Notes: generated by a model not told the origin, from the letters alone. A stretch of 64,000 bases of DNA from Bacteroidota bacterium (GCA_018268195.1 JAFDWZ010000004.1:32039-96038), one strand, 5' to 3'; positions 37,907 to 47,561 are shown, counted from the first letter of the stretch. Numbers and translations: made by a program.

Positions 37907-39097
37907 ATGCCAAAAGTATTACGAATAATAAACAGGCTCAATCTTGGAGGAATCACCTACAACGTGACTTATCTGACGCGCTTTATGGCTCCTGAATATG
38001 AAACGATGCTGGTTTCGGGAATGAAGGATGATGAAGAGGAAAGCTCGGAATTTATTCTTGACCAATACGGTGTAAAGGCGCACTACGTTAAGGAAATGAA
38101 ACGTGAAATAAACTTTGCTTCCGATCGCAAGGCCTATCTCGAAATTAAAGACCTGATAAAAAAATTCAAACCTGATATTGTTCATACTCATGCAGCCAAA
38201 GCAGGTGCATTAGGCCGATTGGCAGCAATAGCATGTAATGTGCCGGTAATCGTACATACATTTCATGGACATACATTCCATTCCTATTTCAGTCCTTTGA
38301 AAACCAGGTTTTTTATCGAAATAGAACGATATCTCGCCCGTAAAAGCACTGCCATTATAACTATCAGTCAGTTACAGAAAGAAGAAATATGTAACCGTTT
38401 TAAAATCTGTCCTCCTGAAAAAGCACATATCATTCCTCTTGGATTCGACCTTTCGCGATTCAAAGAAAATATGGACGAAAAGCGAAAACAATTCAGACAG
38501 GAATTTAACATTGCCGAAGATTGTCTGGCTGTTGGTATTATCGGACGATTTGCGATGATAAAAAATCATTCTTTTTTTCTGGAAGCGTTTAAAGCACTTA
38601 CGGAAAGAACGAATAAGAGGGTTATTGCCGTACTTGTGGGTGATGGAGAGGAAAGAGAAAATATTCTGCAAGTTTGCAAGCGGTTGTCGCTGCCGGTAGC
38701 AACTCATGGAGCTTCGCCCGAAACCAAGGTAGTGTTTACATCATGGATTAAAGATGTGGACCGCGCACTGGCAGGATTGGACGTAGTATGCCTTACCTCT
38801 CATAATGAAGGTACCCCTGTAAGCCTTATTGAGGCACAGGCAGCTTCCAAACCGGTGGTAAGCACTAGAGTAGGAGGAATAGAAAATGTAGTTAAGGTAA
38901 ACGAAACAGGGTTGCTGTCTGATGCCGGTGATTTGCAGCAATTTGTACATAATCTGTTAAGAGTTATCGAGAATGAACAGCTGAGAAACAACTTAGTAAG
39001 CAACTCATGGACGTTTGTAAAAGATAAATTTCACTATACCCGTTTGGTGAAAGATACCAAATTCCTTTATAATGAACTACTTTCAAATAGAAAATAG
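37907..39097 (+). CDS. Glycosyltransferase family 4
   Basis: A 396-aa GT-B fold retaining glycosyltransferase. The N-terminal Rossmann half has RLNLGGITYNVTYL (acceptor-side glycine loop) and HTFHGHTFHSYFSP. The donor-binding half has VGDGEERENIL and EGTPVSLIEAQAASKPVVS with the E-x7-E signature. It should transfer a nucleotide-activated sugar onto a lipid-linked glycan in the cytosol. The position between asnB and the export genes suits a role in surface polysaccharide assembly. Specificity is unknown. Confidence 0.9.
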   Translation: MPKVLRIINRLNLGGITYNVTYLTRFMAPEYETMLVSGMKDDEEESSEFILDQYGVKAHYVKEMKREINFASDRKAYLEIKDLIKKFKPDIVHTHAAKAGALGRLAAIACNVPVIVHTFHGHTFHSYFSPLKTRFFIEIERYLARKSTAIITISQLQKEEICNRFKICPPEKAHIIPLGFDLSRFKENMDEKRKQFRQEFNIAEDCLAVGIIGRFAMIKNHSFFLEAFKALTERTNKRVIAVLVGDGEERENILQVCKRLSLPVATHGASPETKVVFTSWIKDVDRALAGLDVVCLTSHNEGTPVSLIEAQAASKPVVSTRVGGIENVVKVNETGLLSDAGDLQQFVHNLLRVIENEQLRNNLVSNSWTFVKDKFHYTRLVKDTKFLYNELLSNRK

Positions 39098-39120
39098 GCT
39101 CATTCTTCGGGAAAATAAAT

Positions 39121-39128
39121 TATTTTTG
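39121..39128 (+). promoter_or_regulatory. Probable -7 element before the polysaccharide export genes
   Basis: TATTTTTG matches TAnnTTTG and lies 29 bases before the ATG at 39158. I do not see a convincing -33 TTG. Confidence 0.45.
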
Positions 39129-39157
39129 CCTCGCGACATAAAATCAGTTATTAAAAA

Positions 39158-39946
39158 ATGAGAAAAATTAAAAGTGTGATGCTGGCTGTTTTGGCCGGAA
39201 GTTTATTAACAGGCTGTTCAATCAATTCCAGTATCATGTTCAGGACAGATAAAAATTTTGTCAGTCAACAAGACCGAACCATCGGAAATGTAGAATATAA
39301 AATTGCTCCTAACGACATCCTTAGTGTAAGTGTTTACACCAATGAAGGGATTAGCTTAATTGATCTTACCGCACACTCTAATTCACTGAGTGAAACAAAT
39401 AGCGGTAACACTGCTTTTAATGGTCTGAATCAGTATACGGTAGATATTGATGGTTTTGTGAAATTGCCAATAATAGGAAGGGTGAAAATTCAGAACATGA
39501 CTACCCGCGAAGCGGAAGTCTTGCTCGAAAAACAATATACTACTTACTACAACAAACCATTTGTAATGGTAAAAGTGCTTAACAGACGTGTACTCGTATT
39601 CCCCGGTGAAGGTGGTGCAGGTAAAGTTGTTACCCTTACCAATGACAATACAACACTTATTGAAGCCTTAGCTCTGGCAGGAGGAGTATCGCAATATGGT
39701 ATTGCCAAACGTATAAAACTTATCCGTGGCGATTCGCGAAATCCTCAGGTTTCCATTATCGACCTTTCTACAATTGACGGTATGAAAGCCTCTAATCTTT
39801 TACTGCAGGCAAATGATATTATCTATGTTGAGCCCCGCAAAAGAGTGTCGCAGGGAGTACTTGCAGAGATTGCACCTATTGTTGGAATTTTCAGCGGTAT
39901 AGCAAGTATTTTCATTGCTTATGATGTCATAAGAAGATCTCGATAA
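39158..39946 (+). CDS. Wza-like polysaccharide export lipoprotein
   Basis: A 262-aa outer-membrane export protein. The lipoprotein signal ends LLTGCSI (Cys 20). The poly-export domain starts YKIAPNDILSVSVYTNEG and includes DIDGFVKLPIIGRVKI; an SLBB domain follows around VLVFPGEGGAGKVVTL and ends near DIIYVEPRKR. A C-terminal hydrophobic segment (IVGIFSGIASIFIAYDVI) is the usual Bacteroidota tail. It pairs with the tyrosine kinase 6 bases downstream to export capsule or exopolysaccharide. Confidence 0.91.
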   Translation: MRKIKSVMLAVLAGSLLTGCSINSSIMFRTDKNFVSQQDRTIGNVEYKIAPNDILSVSVYTNEGISLIDLTAHSNSLSETNSGNTAFNGLNQYTVDIDGFVKLPIIGRVKIQNMTTREAEVLLEKQYTTYYNKPFVMVKVLNRRVLVFPGEGGAGKVVTLTNDNTTLIEALALAGGVSQYGIAKRIKLIRGDSRNPQVSIIDLSTIDGMKASNLLLQANDIIYVEPRKRVSQGVLAEIAPIVGIFSGIASIFIAYDVIRRSR

Positions 39947-39952
39947 CCCCCA

Positions 39953-42385
39953 ATGCCTAAAAAGCGAATAACACCCCTTAACGAAGAGTTTGACTTTAAA
40001 CTCTTTGTTACCATTGCTCAGAAAAATTTTGAGTGGTTTCTGATGTTCATGTTTGTTTCAGTACTTACATGGTTTCTTATTGTGAGATATACACAGCCTA
40101 TTTATGAATCTGCATCATTAATGAAACTGAATACAGATAATAATGTCACCAAGGCACTGAATATTTCTCGTGACCAGTATATGGATCAAACCAATGAGGT
40201 GGCAGGCAACCTGGAGTTAATCCGATCAAATATCATTATGCAAAAGGCAATAAACACATTGCCGGTTCGCGTATCTTATTTTTCCAAAGGAACACTGCTG
40301 GAGAATGAGATGTACAAATCACATCCGTTTTCAGTAGAATATGTCATTAAAGATTCGTCTTTGATGGATCAGGTTTTTTATCTGCAGTTTAATTCTGAAA
40401 ATGATTTTTCTCTGACCTATCCTGTAAAAGGTAATAAGGACCCCGAAACAAATGATTTTAAAGTAGGAAAATGGATATTACTTGATGGTATTAATCTGAT
40501 GATTACTGTTACCAATTATCAGAACATAGTCAAATTCCAATCGCAGCTAAAAAAGAATTCTTTTAAATTTATCATCAACTCTGATGCAGCATTAGTTAAA
40601 GATTTCACCTCTAAGTTAACGGTAATGATGGCTAACCCTGAAGCCAAAACCGTAAATATAAAGGTGAAGGAGAAAAATTCGTACAAAGCTGCCGACATTG
40701 CCAATGCAGTAGCTAATGAATTCCTTAAATTTGATGTATTGATGAGCAGAGAAGGTACCGACAGAATTCTTGATTTTATTGATACCACCTTATATCAGGT
40801 CAATTCGGAGTTGGCGGAGTCGGAGTTAAACCTGCAGAAATTCAAAAGCTCTAACCGCATTATTACACCTGAACTGGCAGCTACCGACATCAGTTCAAAA
40901 ATGAATGCACTTGATGCACAGCTAACCGACTATACATTGAATCTGCTGGCAATTAAGACGCTTAAAGAAACCGTTGAAAAAGAGAAAAAAGTTGATGAGC
41001 ACATGCTCAGCCTCACCGGTATTTACAAAACGGATGAAATAAAAAATGTATTGCAGACACTGAATATGCTCCTCGAAAAACGAGAGCAGGCTATGGTGAT
41101 GGTAACCGATCAGGCGGAATATGTAAAACTTTTGAACGCTCGTATTCAACGACAGAAAGAATATCTTTTGCAATCCATTGTATATGAAGAAAACAGTTTA
41201 AAGGCAAAGAAAAATGAACTTGAATCACAATACAACGGTTTAAGTAACGATTACAAAGGCATTCCTGAAAAACAAACCGAATACGAAAGGTTAGATCGTG
41301 TATTTCAGATTAATGAAAAATTCTATTCTCTTTTGCTTGAAAAGAAAGCGGAGTTTTCCATCACACGCGCAGGTTATGTTTCCAAGAATCTCATATTGGA
41401 AGCTGCCAAACCTCCCATGGTGCCATTTTATCCTAATAAGGCACTGATATTAAGTACTTGCCTCATGGCAGGTTTTGTTGCAAGTTTCTTGCTTATTTTC
41501 CTGAAATATTTATTCTATAATCAGATTGGTTCGCTTGAGGAAATTGCCCAATATACCGATGCTCCACTTTTGGGTATAGTGCCTCGTTATAAACGTGAGA
41601 TACCAATCTCACAAATGCTGGTAGATAAAAGTCCCAAATCTGTCATTGCAGAAGCATTCCGTTCCATTCGTACCAATCTTCAGTTTATCAATAATGAGGA
41701 AGGCTCACAAATGATGGCCGTAACCTCTACTATTTCAGGTGAAGGAAAAACATTTAACGCTATCAATCTTGCAGGAGTCATTTCTTTTTCAGGAAAGAAA
41801 GTAATCATTCTCGACCTCGATATGCGTAAACCTAAAATCCACCTTGGATTTAATGTAGAGAACAACAGAGGGATAAGTACAATTCTTATTAAGAAAGACA
41901 CATTTGAAAACTGTATCAATAAAAGTTCATTGGAAAATCTGGACTTCATCACTGCGGGACCCATACCACCTAATCCTTCAGAGTTGATCATCAGTCCCAA
42001 AATGACAGAGTTGATAGAGTTCTTAAAAACTAAATATGATGTTATCATTGCTGACCTTCCACCAGTGGGAGTGGTAAGTGACGGTATTCCTATTATTCAA
42101 AAAGCCGATTATCCAATTTATATTTTGCGTGCTAATTACTCCCGCAAAATGTTTATTCATAACATTAATAAAATTATTTCGGAGAATAAAGTTCCACGAC
42201 TTTCAATTGTACTTAACAGCGTGGATCAAACCAAGCTCAAATATGGCTATGGTTACGGCTACGGCTATGGCTACGGTTATGGCTATGGTTACAGCTACGG
42301 CTATGGCTATGGCTATTATTCGGAAGACGATAAGCCAAAACAGACTTGGTGGAGAAAAATTATTGGCATCTTTATAAAAAAGTAA
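39953..42385 (+). CDS. Wzc-like polysaccharide co-polymerase with BY-kinase domain
   Basis: An 810-aa inner-membrane protein. The Wzz domain has a first membrane helix near residue 30 and a long periplasmic coiled coil; the GNVR-like segment leads to a second helix (LILSTCLMAGFVASFLLIFL, about residue 500). The cytosolic kinase has Walker A TISGEGKTFNAINLA, Walker A' VIILDLDMRKPKIH and Walker B VIIADLPPVG. The C terminus is a Tyr-Gly repeat that provides the autophosphorylation cluster. It controls chain length and export with the Wza-like partner upstream. The rfbC start follows after 1 base. Confidence 0.93.
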   Translation: MPKKRITPLNEEFDFKLFVTIAQKNFEWFLMFMFVSVLTWFLIVRYTQPIYESASLMKLNTDNNVTKALNISRDQYMDQTNEVAGNLELIRSNIIMQKAINTLPVRVSYFSKGTLLENEMYKSHPFSVEYVIKDSSLMDQVFYLQFNSENDFSLTYPVKGNKDPETNDFKVGKWILLDGINLMITVTNYQNIVKFQSQLKKNSFKFIINSDAALVKDFTSKLTVMMANPEAKTVNIKVKEKNSYKAADIANAVANEFLKFDVLMSREGTDRILDFIDTTLYQVNSELAESELNLQKFKSSNRIITPELAATDISSKMNALDAQLTDYTLNLLAIKTLKETVEKEKKVDEHMLSLTGIYKTDEIKNVLQTLNMLLEKREQAMVMVTDQAEYVKLLNARIQRQKEYLLQSIVYEENSLKAKKNELESQYNGLSNDYKGIPEKQTEYERLDRVFQINEKFYSLLLEKKAEFSITRAGYVSKNLILEAAKPPMVPFYPNKALILSTCLMAGFVASFLLIFLKYLFYNQIGSLEEIAQYTDAPLLGIVPRYKREIPISQMLVDKSPKSVIAEAFRSIRTNLQFINNEEGSQMMAVTSTISGEGKTFNAINLAGVISFSGKKVIILDLDMRKPKIHLGFNVENNRGISTILIKKDTFENCINKSSLENLDFITAGPIPPNPSELIISPKMTELIEFLKTKYDVIIADLPPVGVVSDGIPIIQKADYPIYILRANYSRKMFIHNINKIISENKVPRLSIVLNSVDQTKLKYGYGYGYGYGYGYGYGYSYGYGYGYYSEDDKPKQTWWRKIIGIFIKK
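42242..42319 (+). repeat. In-frame Tyr-Gly codon repeat encoding the BY-kinase tail
   Basis: 26 codons of alternating TAT/TAC and GGC/GGT, interrupted once by AGC, encode 14 tyrosines. Synonymous codons vary along the tract, so it is maintained as protein sequence and not a fresh DNA slippage product. Confidence 0.9.
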
Positions 42386-42386
42386 A

Positions 42387-42929
42387 ATGCAGATAGTGGA
42401 GCAGGCACTTAACGGTTTGTGCGTGTTAAAAACCAATGTTTATAAAGACAATCGCGGATATTTCCTGGAATCATACCATCAGGATAAAATGAAAACCGTA
42501 GGTATTGAAAAGACTTTCATGCAGGACAATTTTTCACTTTCGGCAAATAATGTATTGCGTGGTCTGCACTTTCAGAATCCTCCTTACGCTCAGGGAAAAC
42601 TGGTAAAAGTTGTTTCGGGAGCTGTACTTGATGTGGCAGTTGACATTCGCCCTCAATCACCAACTTTCGGAAAAAACTTCACCATTCAACTCAATCAGGA
42701 TGAGCATCTGATGCTTTGGATTCCGGAAGGTTTTGCTCATGGCTTCGTTTCATTGGCAGATAATACTTTGTTCTATTACAAATGCTCCAATATTTATAAT
42801 CAACAAATGGAATCCGGAATTCGGTATGATGACCCTGATTTGAATATAAACTGGGGTGTTAAAAACCCCGTTCTTTCAGAAAAAGACCTTCTATTACCTT
42901 ATTTTAAAAATGCAACTATTCTTTTTTAG
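42387..42929 (+). CDS. rfbC: dTDP-4-dehydrorhamnose 3,5-epimerase
   Basis: A 180-aa RmlC cupin. DNFSLSANNVLRGLHFQ carries the catalytic His, and KLVKVVSGAVLDVAVDIRP is the cupin core; PEGFAHGFVSLADNT follows. It makes the rhamnose precursor dTDP-4-dehydro-L-rhamnose. The other rhamnose genes (rfbA, B, D) are not in the window. It begins 1 base after the kinase gene, so rhamnose or a related deoxysugar is probably part of the exported glycan. Confidence 0.93.
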   Translation: MQIVEQALNGLCVLKTNVYKDNRGYFLESYHQDKMKTVGIEKTFMQDNFSLSANNVLRGLHFQNPPYAQGKLVKVVSGAVLDVAVDIRPQSPTFGKNFTIQLNQDEHLMLWIPEGFAHGFVSLADNTLFYYKCSNIYNQQMESGIRYDDPDLNINWGVKNPVLSEKDLLLPYFKNATILF

Positions 42930-42941
42930 GTTTCAATTCAG

Positions 42942-42949
42942 TACCTTTG
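42942..42949 (+). promoter_or_regulatory. Possible -7 element before the MraY/WecA-like gene
   Basis: TACCTTTG, a full match to TAnnTTTG, lies 77 bases before the ATG at 43027. No clear -33 partner is visible. Confidence 0.4.
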
Positions 42950-43026
42950 TGGCAGTATAATGCACAATAACCCCAGCTGAAATTTCAGTAAACGATGCTG
43001 AAGATATCAGTTTTAAAAACAACAAA

Positions 43027-44163
43027 ATGGAAGACATCGTAAGCAACCACTACCATTACTTTATTTACGCAGTTTTGTTTTTAGGCTCATTAGCCTTTTC
43101 ATTTCTGATAAATTCGCTTTTCATGCGTTTCTTTTTTACGCTTGGCATGCGAAATAATAATGATGGAACCATCATCCGATGGGGGTCCAAATCAAAACCC
43201 GCTGTTGGTGGATTGTCTTTTTATATTGTGTTCTTGTTGTCATTGGCTATTTATTCCATTTTCTTCAACAACAATGATGCGTTGTACAACTCACAATTCA
43301 TGGGATTTATTATGGCTATGGCCATAGGTTTTCTGATTGGCCTTGCCGATGATGCCTATAACACAAAACCCGTTCTGAAATTTCTGGCTCAGGTCTCATG
43401 TGCTTTCTGCTTTATTTTTACCGGTACTTATATTGATTTTTTTGATAACCTTATGCTCAATTATATCTTCACCATATTTTGGGTGGTAGGTATTATGAAC
43501 TCCATAAATATGCTTGATAACATGGATGGTATAACCGGAAGTGTTAGTCTTGGAGTACTTATTTGTGCCGTTGTAATTATTCTGATGAGTAATGATATCA
43601 ACAATCTTTATCTTGCTTCTATCATTGGATTGTCTGCCGGCATTCTCGGTTTCTTATATTTCAACTGGCATCCTTCCAAAATGTATATGGGCGATACAGG
43701 AAGTCAGTTTCTCGGAGTATTTCTTGCAGGAATAGGTATCATGTTTTTCTGGAATAACCCTTATCAGATTACCGAATCATTATTGATAAAAAGACTGATG
43801 ACTGTGCTGATGGCATTCTTACTTCCTATTGTTGACACAACAGTAGTTGTTGTTAACCGTATCAGCAAAGGCAAAAGCCCTTTTGTTGGCGGAAAAGACC
43901 ACACCACACACAGCCTTGCATATCTAGGTCTGAAAGATAATCAGGTTACATGGGTTTATGTGTTGATATCGGCATTGTCCATATTTTTTGTTTACACCAT
44001 TAATTTTCTGATTACAAGCTGGAATATTCTTTATACCCTAATTTTCGGAGGGTTTTTCCTGATTACACTTGCAGCGTTTTTTTATACCACATCGCGCATT
44101 CGCGAAACCAAAAAGTCAGGTGCTGAAAAAACTCCTGCTTACTCACATACACATTATCATTAA
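43027..44163 (+). CDS. MraY/WecA-family undecaprenyl-phosphate sugar-phosphate transferase
   Basis: A 378-aa polytopic membrane protein with about 11 helices. The Mg-binding region is GLADDAYNTKPVLKF, the catalytic NMLDNMDGITG is intact, and the HIHH-like loop is replaced by the family's GKDHTTHSLAYLGL. NWHPSKMYMGDTGSQFLG is also diagnostic. It loads a sugar-1-phosphate on undecaprenyl phosphate, the first membrane step of glycan assembly, so it probably initiates the polysaccharide made by this locus. True MraY is usually in the mur/dcw cluster, so a WecA-like role is favoured. Confidence 0.88.
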   Translation: MEDIVSNHYHYFIYAVLFLGSLAFSFLINSLFMRFFFTLGMRNNNDGTIIRWGSKSKPAVGGLSFYIVFLLSLAIYSIFFNNNDALYNSQFMGFIMAMAIGFLIGLADDAYNTKPVLKFLAQVSCAFCFIFTGTYIDFFDNLMLNYIFTIFWVVGIMNSINMLDNMDGITGSVSLGVLICAVVIILMSNDINNLYLASIIGLSAGILGFLYFNWHPSKMYMGDTGSQFLGVFLAGIGIMFFWNNPYQITESLLIKRLMTVLMAFLLPIVDTTVVVVNRISKGKSPFVGGKDHTTHSLAYLGLKDNQVTWVYVLISALSIFFVYTINFLITSWNILYTLIFGGFFLITLAAFFYTTSRIRETKKSGAEKTPAYSHTHYH

Positions 44164-44223
44164 ACTTCATTGACAGTTTACTGAGAGGACAGATTAATTC
44201 TGTAATTTCGGATTTTTAAATCA

Positions 44224-44832
44224 ATGACACTTTATATTGTAATTGCAACGGTGTTGCTAAGTCTCTTTGCTTTCAGCAATCGCGAAGTAAGCAACAAACT
44301 CATTTTTAATCCTTACATGGTATCTCATCATAAAGAGTGGTATCGTTTACTTACTTCGGGTTTTATTCATGCTGATTTTATCCATCTGTTTGTAAACATG
44401 TTTGTGTTATACAGTTTTGGACCTGTGGTCGAGCGGCAGTTTACATTTATACTTGGTGAATCCGGACCGATTATATTTTTGATTTACTATCTGATAGGAT
44501 TGATTGTTTCAATTTTACCGACCTATTTCAAACAAAAAGAAAATTACCTTTACAATGGGCTTGGTGCTTCAGGCTCTGTTTCTGCCGTTTTGTTCAGTTT
44601 TATTTTGTTTTTTCCATGGCAAAAAATTTATCTATACGGCATTCTGGGAATTCCGGGAGTATTAGCAGGAGTAGGTTATTTATGGTTATCAAGTTATATG
44701 GATAAGAAGGGTGGCGATAACATCAATCATAATGCACACTTCTGGGGCGCTGTTTATGGCGTGATTTTTCCGATAACGATAGCTCCGGGAATATTTATGC
44801 ACTTTATCAATCAACTGCTTAATTTCAGATGA
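44224..44832 (+). CDS. Rhomboid-family intramembrane serine protease
   Basis: A 202-aa membrane protein with about six helices. The catalytic Ser lies in GLGASGSVSAVLFS (GxSG) and the catalytic His in NHNAHFWGAVYG. HADFIHLFVNMFVLYSFG is the conserved helix 2 with its H/N pair. It cleaves membrane proteins within the bilayer; substrates are unknown. It overlaps the HAD phosphatase gene by 4 bases. Confidence 0.9.
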   Translation: MTLYIVIATVLLSLFAFSNREVSNKLIFNPYMVSHHKEWYRLLTSGFIHADFIHLFVNMFVLYSFGPVVERQFTFILGESGPIIFLIYYLIGLIVSILPTYFKQKENYLYNGLGASGSVSAVLFSFILFFPWQKIYLYGILGIPGVLAGVGYLWLSSYMDKKGGDNINHNAHFWGAVYGVIFPITIAPGIFMHFINQLLNFR

Positions 44833-45326
44833 ACCATTTGCATAAAGCTGTATTTCTGGACCGTGATGGTGTAATCAATAAGGATAATGAATACTATACC
44901 TTCAAGACCGATCAGGTAATCATTAATGATGGCGTGGTGGATGCACTGAAGTTGTTTTCTGACAATGGTTTTCTTTTATTCATCATCACCAATCAAAGCG
45001 GTGTAGCTAAAAAAATGTATTCGCTGCAGGACGTTTACAATGTTCATGACTATATGCAACGTTTGTTTAATAAAGAAGGTGTTGTCATCACCGGCTTTTA
45101 TTTCTGCCCTCATCATCCTGATGTAAGCAAATGTTTATGCAGAAAACCTGACAGCCTGCTGATAGAAAAAGCTGCAGCGCGTTATCAGATAAATATTTCA
45201 GAGTCCTATTTTATTGGCGACCGTGAACGAGATATACAAGCTGGTGAAAAAGCAGGATTAAAAAGTTTTCTGATTCAATCCAATGAATCCATTCTGCCAA
45301 TAGCCAAACAAATTTGTTCAAAATGA
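44829..45326 (+). CDS. HAD-IIIA phosphatase (GmhB/histidinol-phosphatase-like)
   Basis: A 165-aa HAD hydrolase. FLDRDGVINKDNEYY has the nucleophile Asp pair, IITNQSGVAKKMY is motif II, and the zinc-binding loop CPHHPDVSKCLCRKP is characteristic of D-glycero-D-manno-heptose-1,7-bisphosphate phosphatases. GDRERDIQAGEKAG is the acidic motif. A heptose pathway role would fit the glycan genes, but no other heptose genes are visible. It overlaps the rhomboid gene and the aminotransferase gene (ATGA). Confidence 0.85.
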   Translation: MNHLHKAVFLDRDGVINKDNEYYTFKTDQVIINDGVVDALKLFSDNGFLLFIITNQSGVAKKMYSLQDVYNVHDYMQRLFNKEGVVITGFYFCPHHPDVSKCLCRKPDSLLIEKAAARYQINISESYFIGDRERDIQAGEKAGLKSFLIQSNESILPIAKQICSK

Positions 45327-46144
45327 AATTCGTGTGGTATAATGGTGAATTAACAGCTTCGGAAAAAATAATAATTACTCCCGACAACAGAGGTCTGTTG
45401 TATGGCGATGGATTGTTTGAATCCATTCGTTGCTCTAATGGTAAGCCATTGTTTATGGATTTGCATTTTGAAAGATTGACGTATGGTCTTGATGTTTTGA
45501 AAATCCAGATGCCTCTGCTTTCTGCAGATTATCTCACAGAGCAGATGATACTGCTTAATAAGAAAAATAATTTTCAAAACGGAGTTAAAACACGGATTGT
45601 AATTACACGGAATGCAGGAGGTACTTATACTCCTGAAAATAATTCAGCTACCACGCTCATTACCGCACTTCCATTACCCGACAATCATTTTGTGTGGAAT
45701 GAAAATGGTTTGCAGGTAGATGTTTTCACAGAGATAAAAAAACCGATTAACAAATTATCATCATTCAAAAGCTGCAATAGTTTGTTATATGTTTTAGCTT
45801 CGGTTGATTTCAAGAGTAAAAATTTTGATGATTGCCTGATACTGAATGAGCGTAACGAAATTTGTGAAGGGGCTTCTTCCAATATTTTTTGGATTAAAAA
45901 CAATACCGTATTCACAACGCCTTTGAGCAGCGGTTGTGTGAATGGAGTTTTACGAACGGTTCTTTCAGGACTAACCCAAGTACATGAAAAAACACTTTGG
46001 GAGAATGAACTCTTGCAGGCCGATGAAGTATTTTTAACCAACATGGGTTCAGGAATCCGATGGGTGAAGAAATTCAAGAATAAAAATTTTACTTGCCGGC
46101 AATCGCGTGAAATTTTAAACTTGCTGAATATAAAAACTCAATAG
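45323..46144 (+). CDS. Class IV aminotransferase / aminodeoxychorismate lyase-like enzyme
   Basis: A 273-aa fold-type IV PLP enzyme. RGLLYGDGLFESIR is the family entry motif, the PLP lysine is in LSSFKSCNSLLY, and CEGASSNIFWIK carries the Glu that binds the ring nitrogen. Branched-chain aminotransferase, D-amino acid aminotransferase and PabC share this pattern and cannot be separated by eye; the short length favours PabC-like. An in-frame TTG 9 bases upstream is not preferred over the ATG overlapping the previous stop. Confidence 0.85.
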   Translation: MKFVWYNGELTASEKIIITPDNRGLLYGDGLFESIRCSNGKPLFMDLHFERLTYGLDVLKIQMPLLSADYLTEQMILLNKKNNFQNGVKTRIVITRNAGGTYTPENNSATTLITALPLPDNHFVWNENGLQVDVFTEIKKPINKLSSFKSCNSLLYVLASVDFKSKNFDDCLILNERNEICEGASSNIFWIKNNTVFTTPLSSGCVNGVLRTVLSGLTQVHEKTLWENELLQADEVFLTNMGSGIRWVKKFKNKNFTCRQSREILNLLNIKTQ

Positions 46145-46145
46145 T

Positions 46146-47561
46146 ATGAACAGATTCCAGAAGGACGAAACTATATGTGCGCTTATCACACCTCCGGGTG
46201 CAGGCGCTGTTGGCGTCATTCGTATTTCGGGAAGTAAAGCTATTGCTATTGTTGATGCCGTTTTCGAATCTGCAAAATCCGGTTTCAGGTTATCGGAAGC
46301 TAAAACGCAAACCGTTCATTTCGGAAAAATTATGGACGGCAGCGCAGTGCTTGACGAAGTGTTGGTAACTGTTTTCAGGGCACCACATTCCTACACAGGC
46401 GAAGATGTGGCAGAGATAAGTTGTCATGGGTCTGCATATATCCGTCAGCGTTTGTTAGAAATGTTGCAAAGCAAAGGTGCTGTAATGGCCAAGCCGGGAG
46501 AGTTTACCTTGCGAGCTTTCTTAAACGGAAAACTTGACCTATCACAAGCAGAGGCTGTAGCTGATATTATTGCTGCCGAAAACAAATCATCACTACAGGC
46601 TGCCATGCAGCAGATGCGAGGCGGATATTCAGGCGAAATAAAAACACTGCGCGAGGAGCTGATTCGCTTTGCAGCACTGATAGAACTGGAGCTTGATTTC
46701 GGTGAAGAAGATGTGGAGTTTGCCGACCGTAATGAACTGAAATCAAATGTAGAAACATTGCTCACACGTGTACGAAAGTTGCTGAAGAGTTTTGAGTTAG
46801 GTAACATTCTGAAAAATGGAATACCTGTTGTAATAGCAGGAAAGCCTAATGTCGGAAAATCAACCTTGCTCAATACCTTGATTAATGAAGAGCGCGCTAT
46901 TGTGAGTGATATTGCAGGTACCACACGCGATACTATTGAAGAGGAATTTAATATCAACGGTATACGGTTCCGTTTTATTGACACTGCCGGCATTCGTGCT
47001 ACGGATGATACAATAGAGTCAATAGGAGTGGAGCGTACACTGCAAAAGGTATCGGAGGCTGCCGTTATTCTTTATTTGTTCGATCCGCGCGAAACCACAG
47101 CTGCTTCACTTAAGCATGAACTGGACGAGTTGAAAAGCAAACTTAACCTGAAAGATAAAAGTGCAGCAGATTCACATCTGATACTTATTGCCAACAAATC
47201 TGATTTGTTTGATGAGGCAATGATTGAAAAAGAATATGCCTCTTTTCCAAGCCTTGTATTAATATCGGCAAAACGTAAAACGCATCTTGAACAGCTGAAA
47301 GAAAAATTGCTTGCAGTTTCAGGTATTGATAAAATAAACTTACAAGAATCTTTAGTCACCAATGCACGTCATGCGCAATCACTGAAAAGTGCAGAAGAAG
47401 CATTGCATAAAGTACTTGCCGGTTTGGATGCAGGCATCAGCAACGACCTTATTGCATCAGATATCAGATATGCCATTTCACAGTTAGGGGAAATCACAGG
47501 CCAGGTTTCCTCAGACACCCTTCTCGAATTCATCTTCTCGAAGTTTTGTATCGGCAAATAA
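46146..47561 (+). CDS. mnmE: tRNA modification GTPase MnmE
   Basis: A 471-aa MnmE/TrmE. The N-terminal tetrahydrofolate-binding domain starts ETICALITPPGAGAVGVIRI; the inserted G domain has GKPNVGKSTLLNTLI, DTAGIR and NKSD; the C terminus ends FSKFCIGK, the conserved CxGK motif. With MnmG it makes the cmnm5U34 wobble modification of tRNA. It starts 1 base after the aminotransferase stop. It is the last core gene: everything after it belongs to the defence island. Confidence 0.96.
   Translation: MNRFQKDETICALITPPGAGAVGVIRISGSKAIAIVDAVFESAKSGFRLSEAKTQTVHFGKIMDGSAVLDEVLVTVFRAPHSYTGEDVAEISCHGSAYIRQRLLEMLQSKGAVMAKPGEFTLRAFLNGKLDLSQAEAVADIIAAENKSSLQAAMQQMRGGYSGEIKTLREELIRFAALIELELDFGEEDVEFADRNELKSNVETLLTRVRKLLKSFELGNILKNGIPVVIAGKPNVGKSTLLNTLINEERAIVSDIAGTTRDTIEEEFNINGIRFRFIDTAGIRATDDTIESIGVERTLQKVSEAAVILYLFDPRETTAASLKHELDELKSKLNLKDKSAADSHLILIANKSDLFDEAMIEKEYASFPSLVLISAKRKTHLEQLKEKLLAVSGIDKINLQESLVTNARHAQSLKSAEEALHKVLAGLDAGISNDLIASDIRYAISQLGEITGQVSSDTLLEFIFSKFCIGK
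47544..47561 (+). other. mnmE 3'-end site corresponding to the SGI1-type attB
   Basis: The 18 bases encoding FCIGK-stop are the segment of trmE/mnmE used as the attachment site by SGI1-family genomic islands. The defence genes begin directly behind it. No second copy of this stretch and no integrase are in view, so use as an att site here is inference. Confidence 0.4.

Noticed and set aside
42242..42319. CRISPR-like or minisatellite DNA repeat
   Set aside because: It is in frame, codes for the Tyr-Gly kinase tail and has no spacers.
42203..42436. 77-aa minus-strand frame rich in Ile, Ala and Val
   Set aside because: It is the antisense reading of the Tyr-Gly repeat; its hydrophobic look is an artefact of the repeat.
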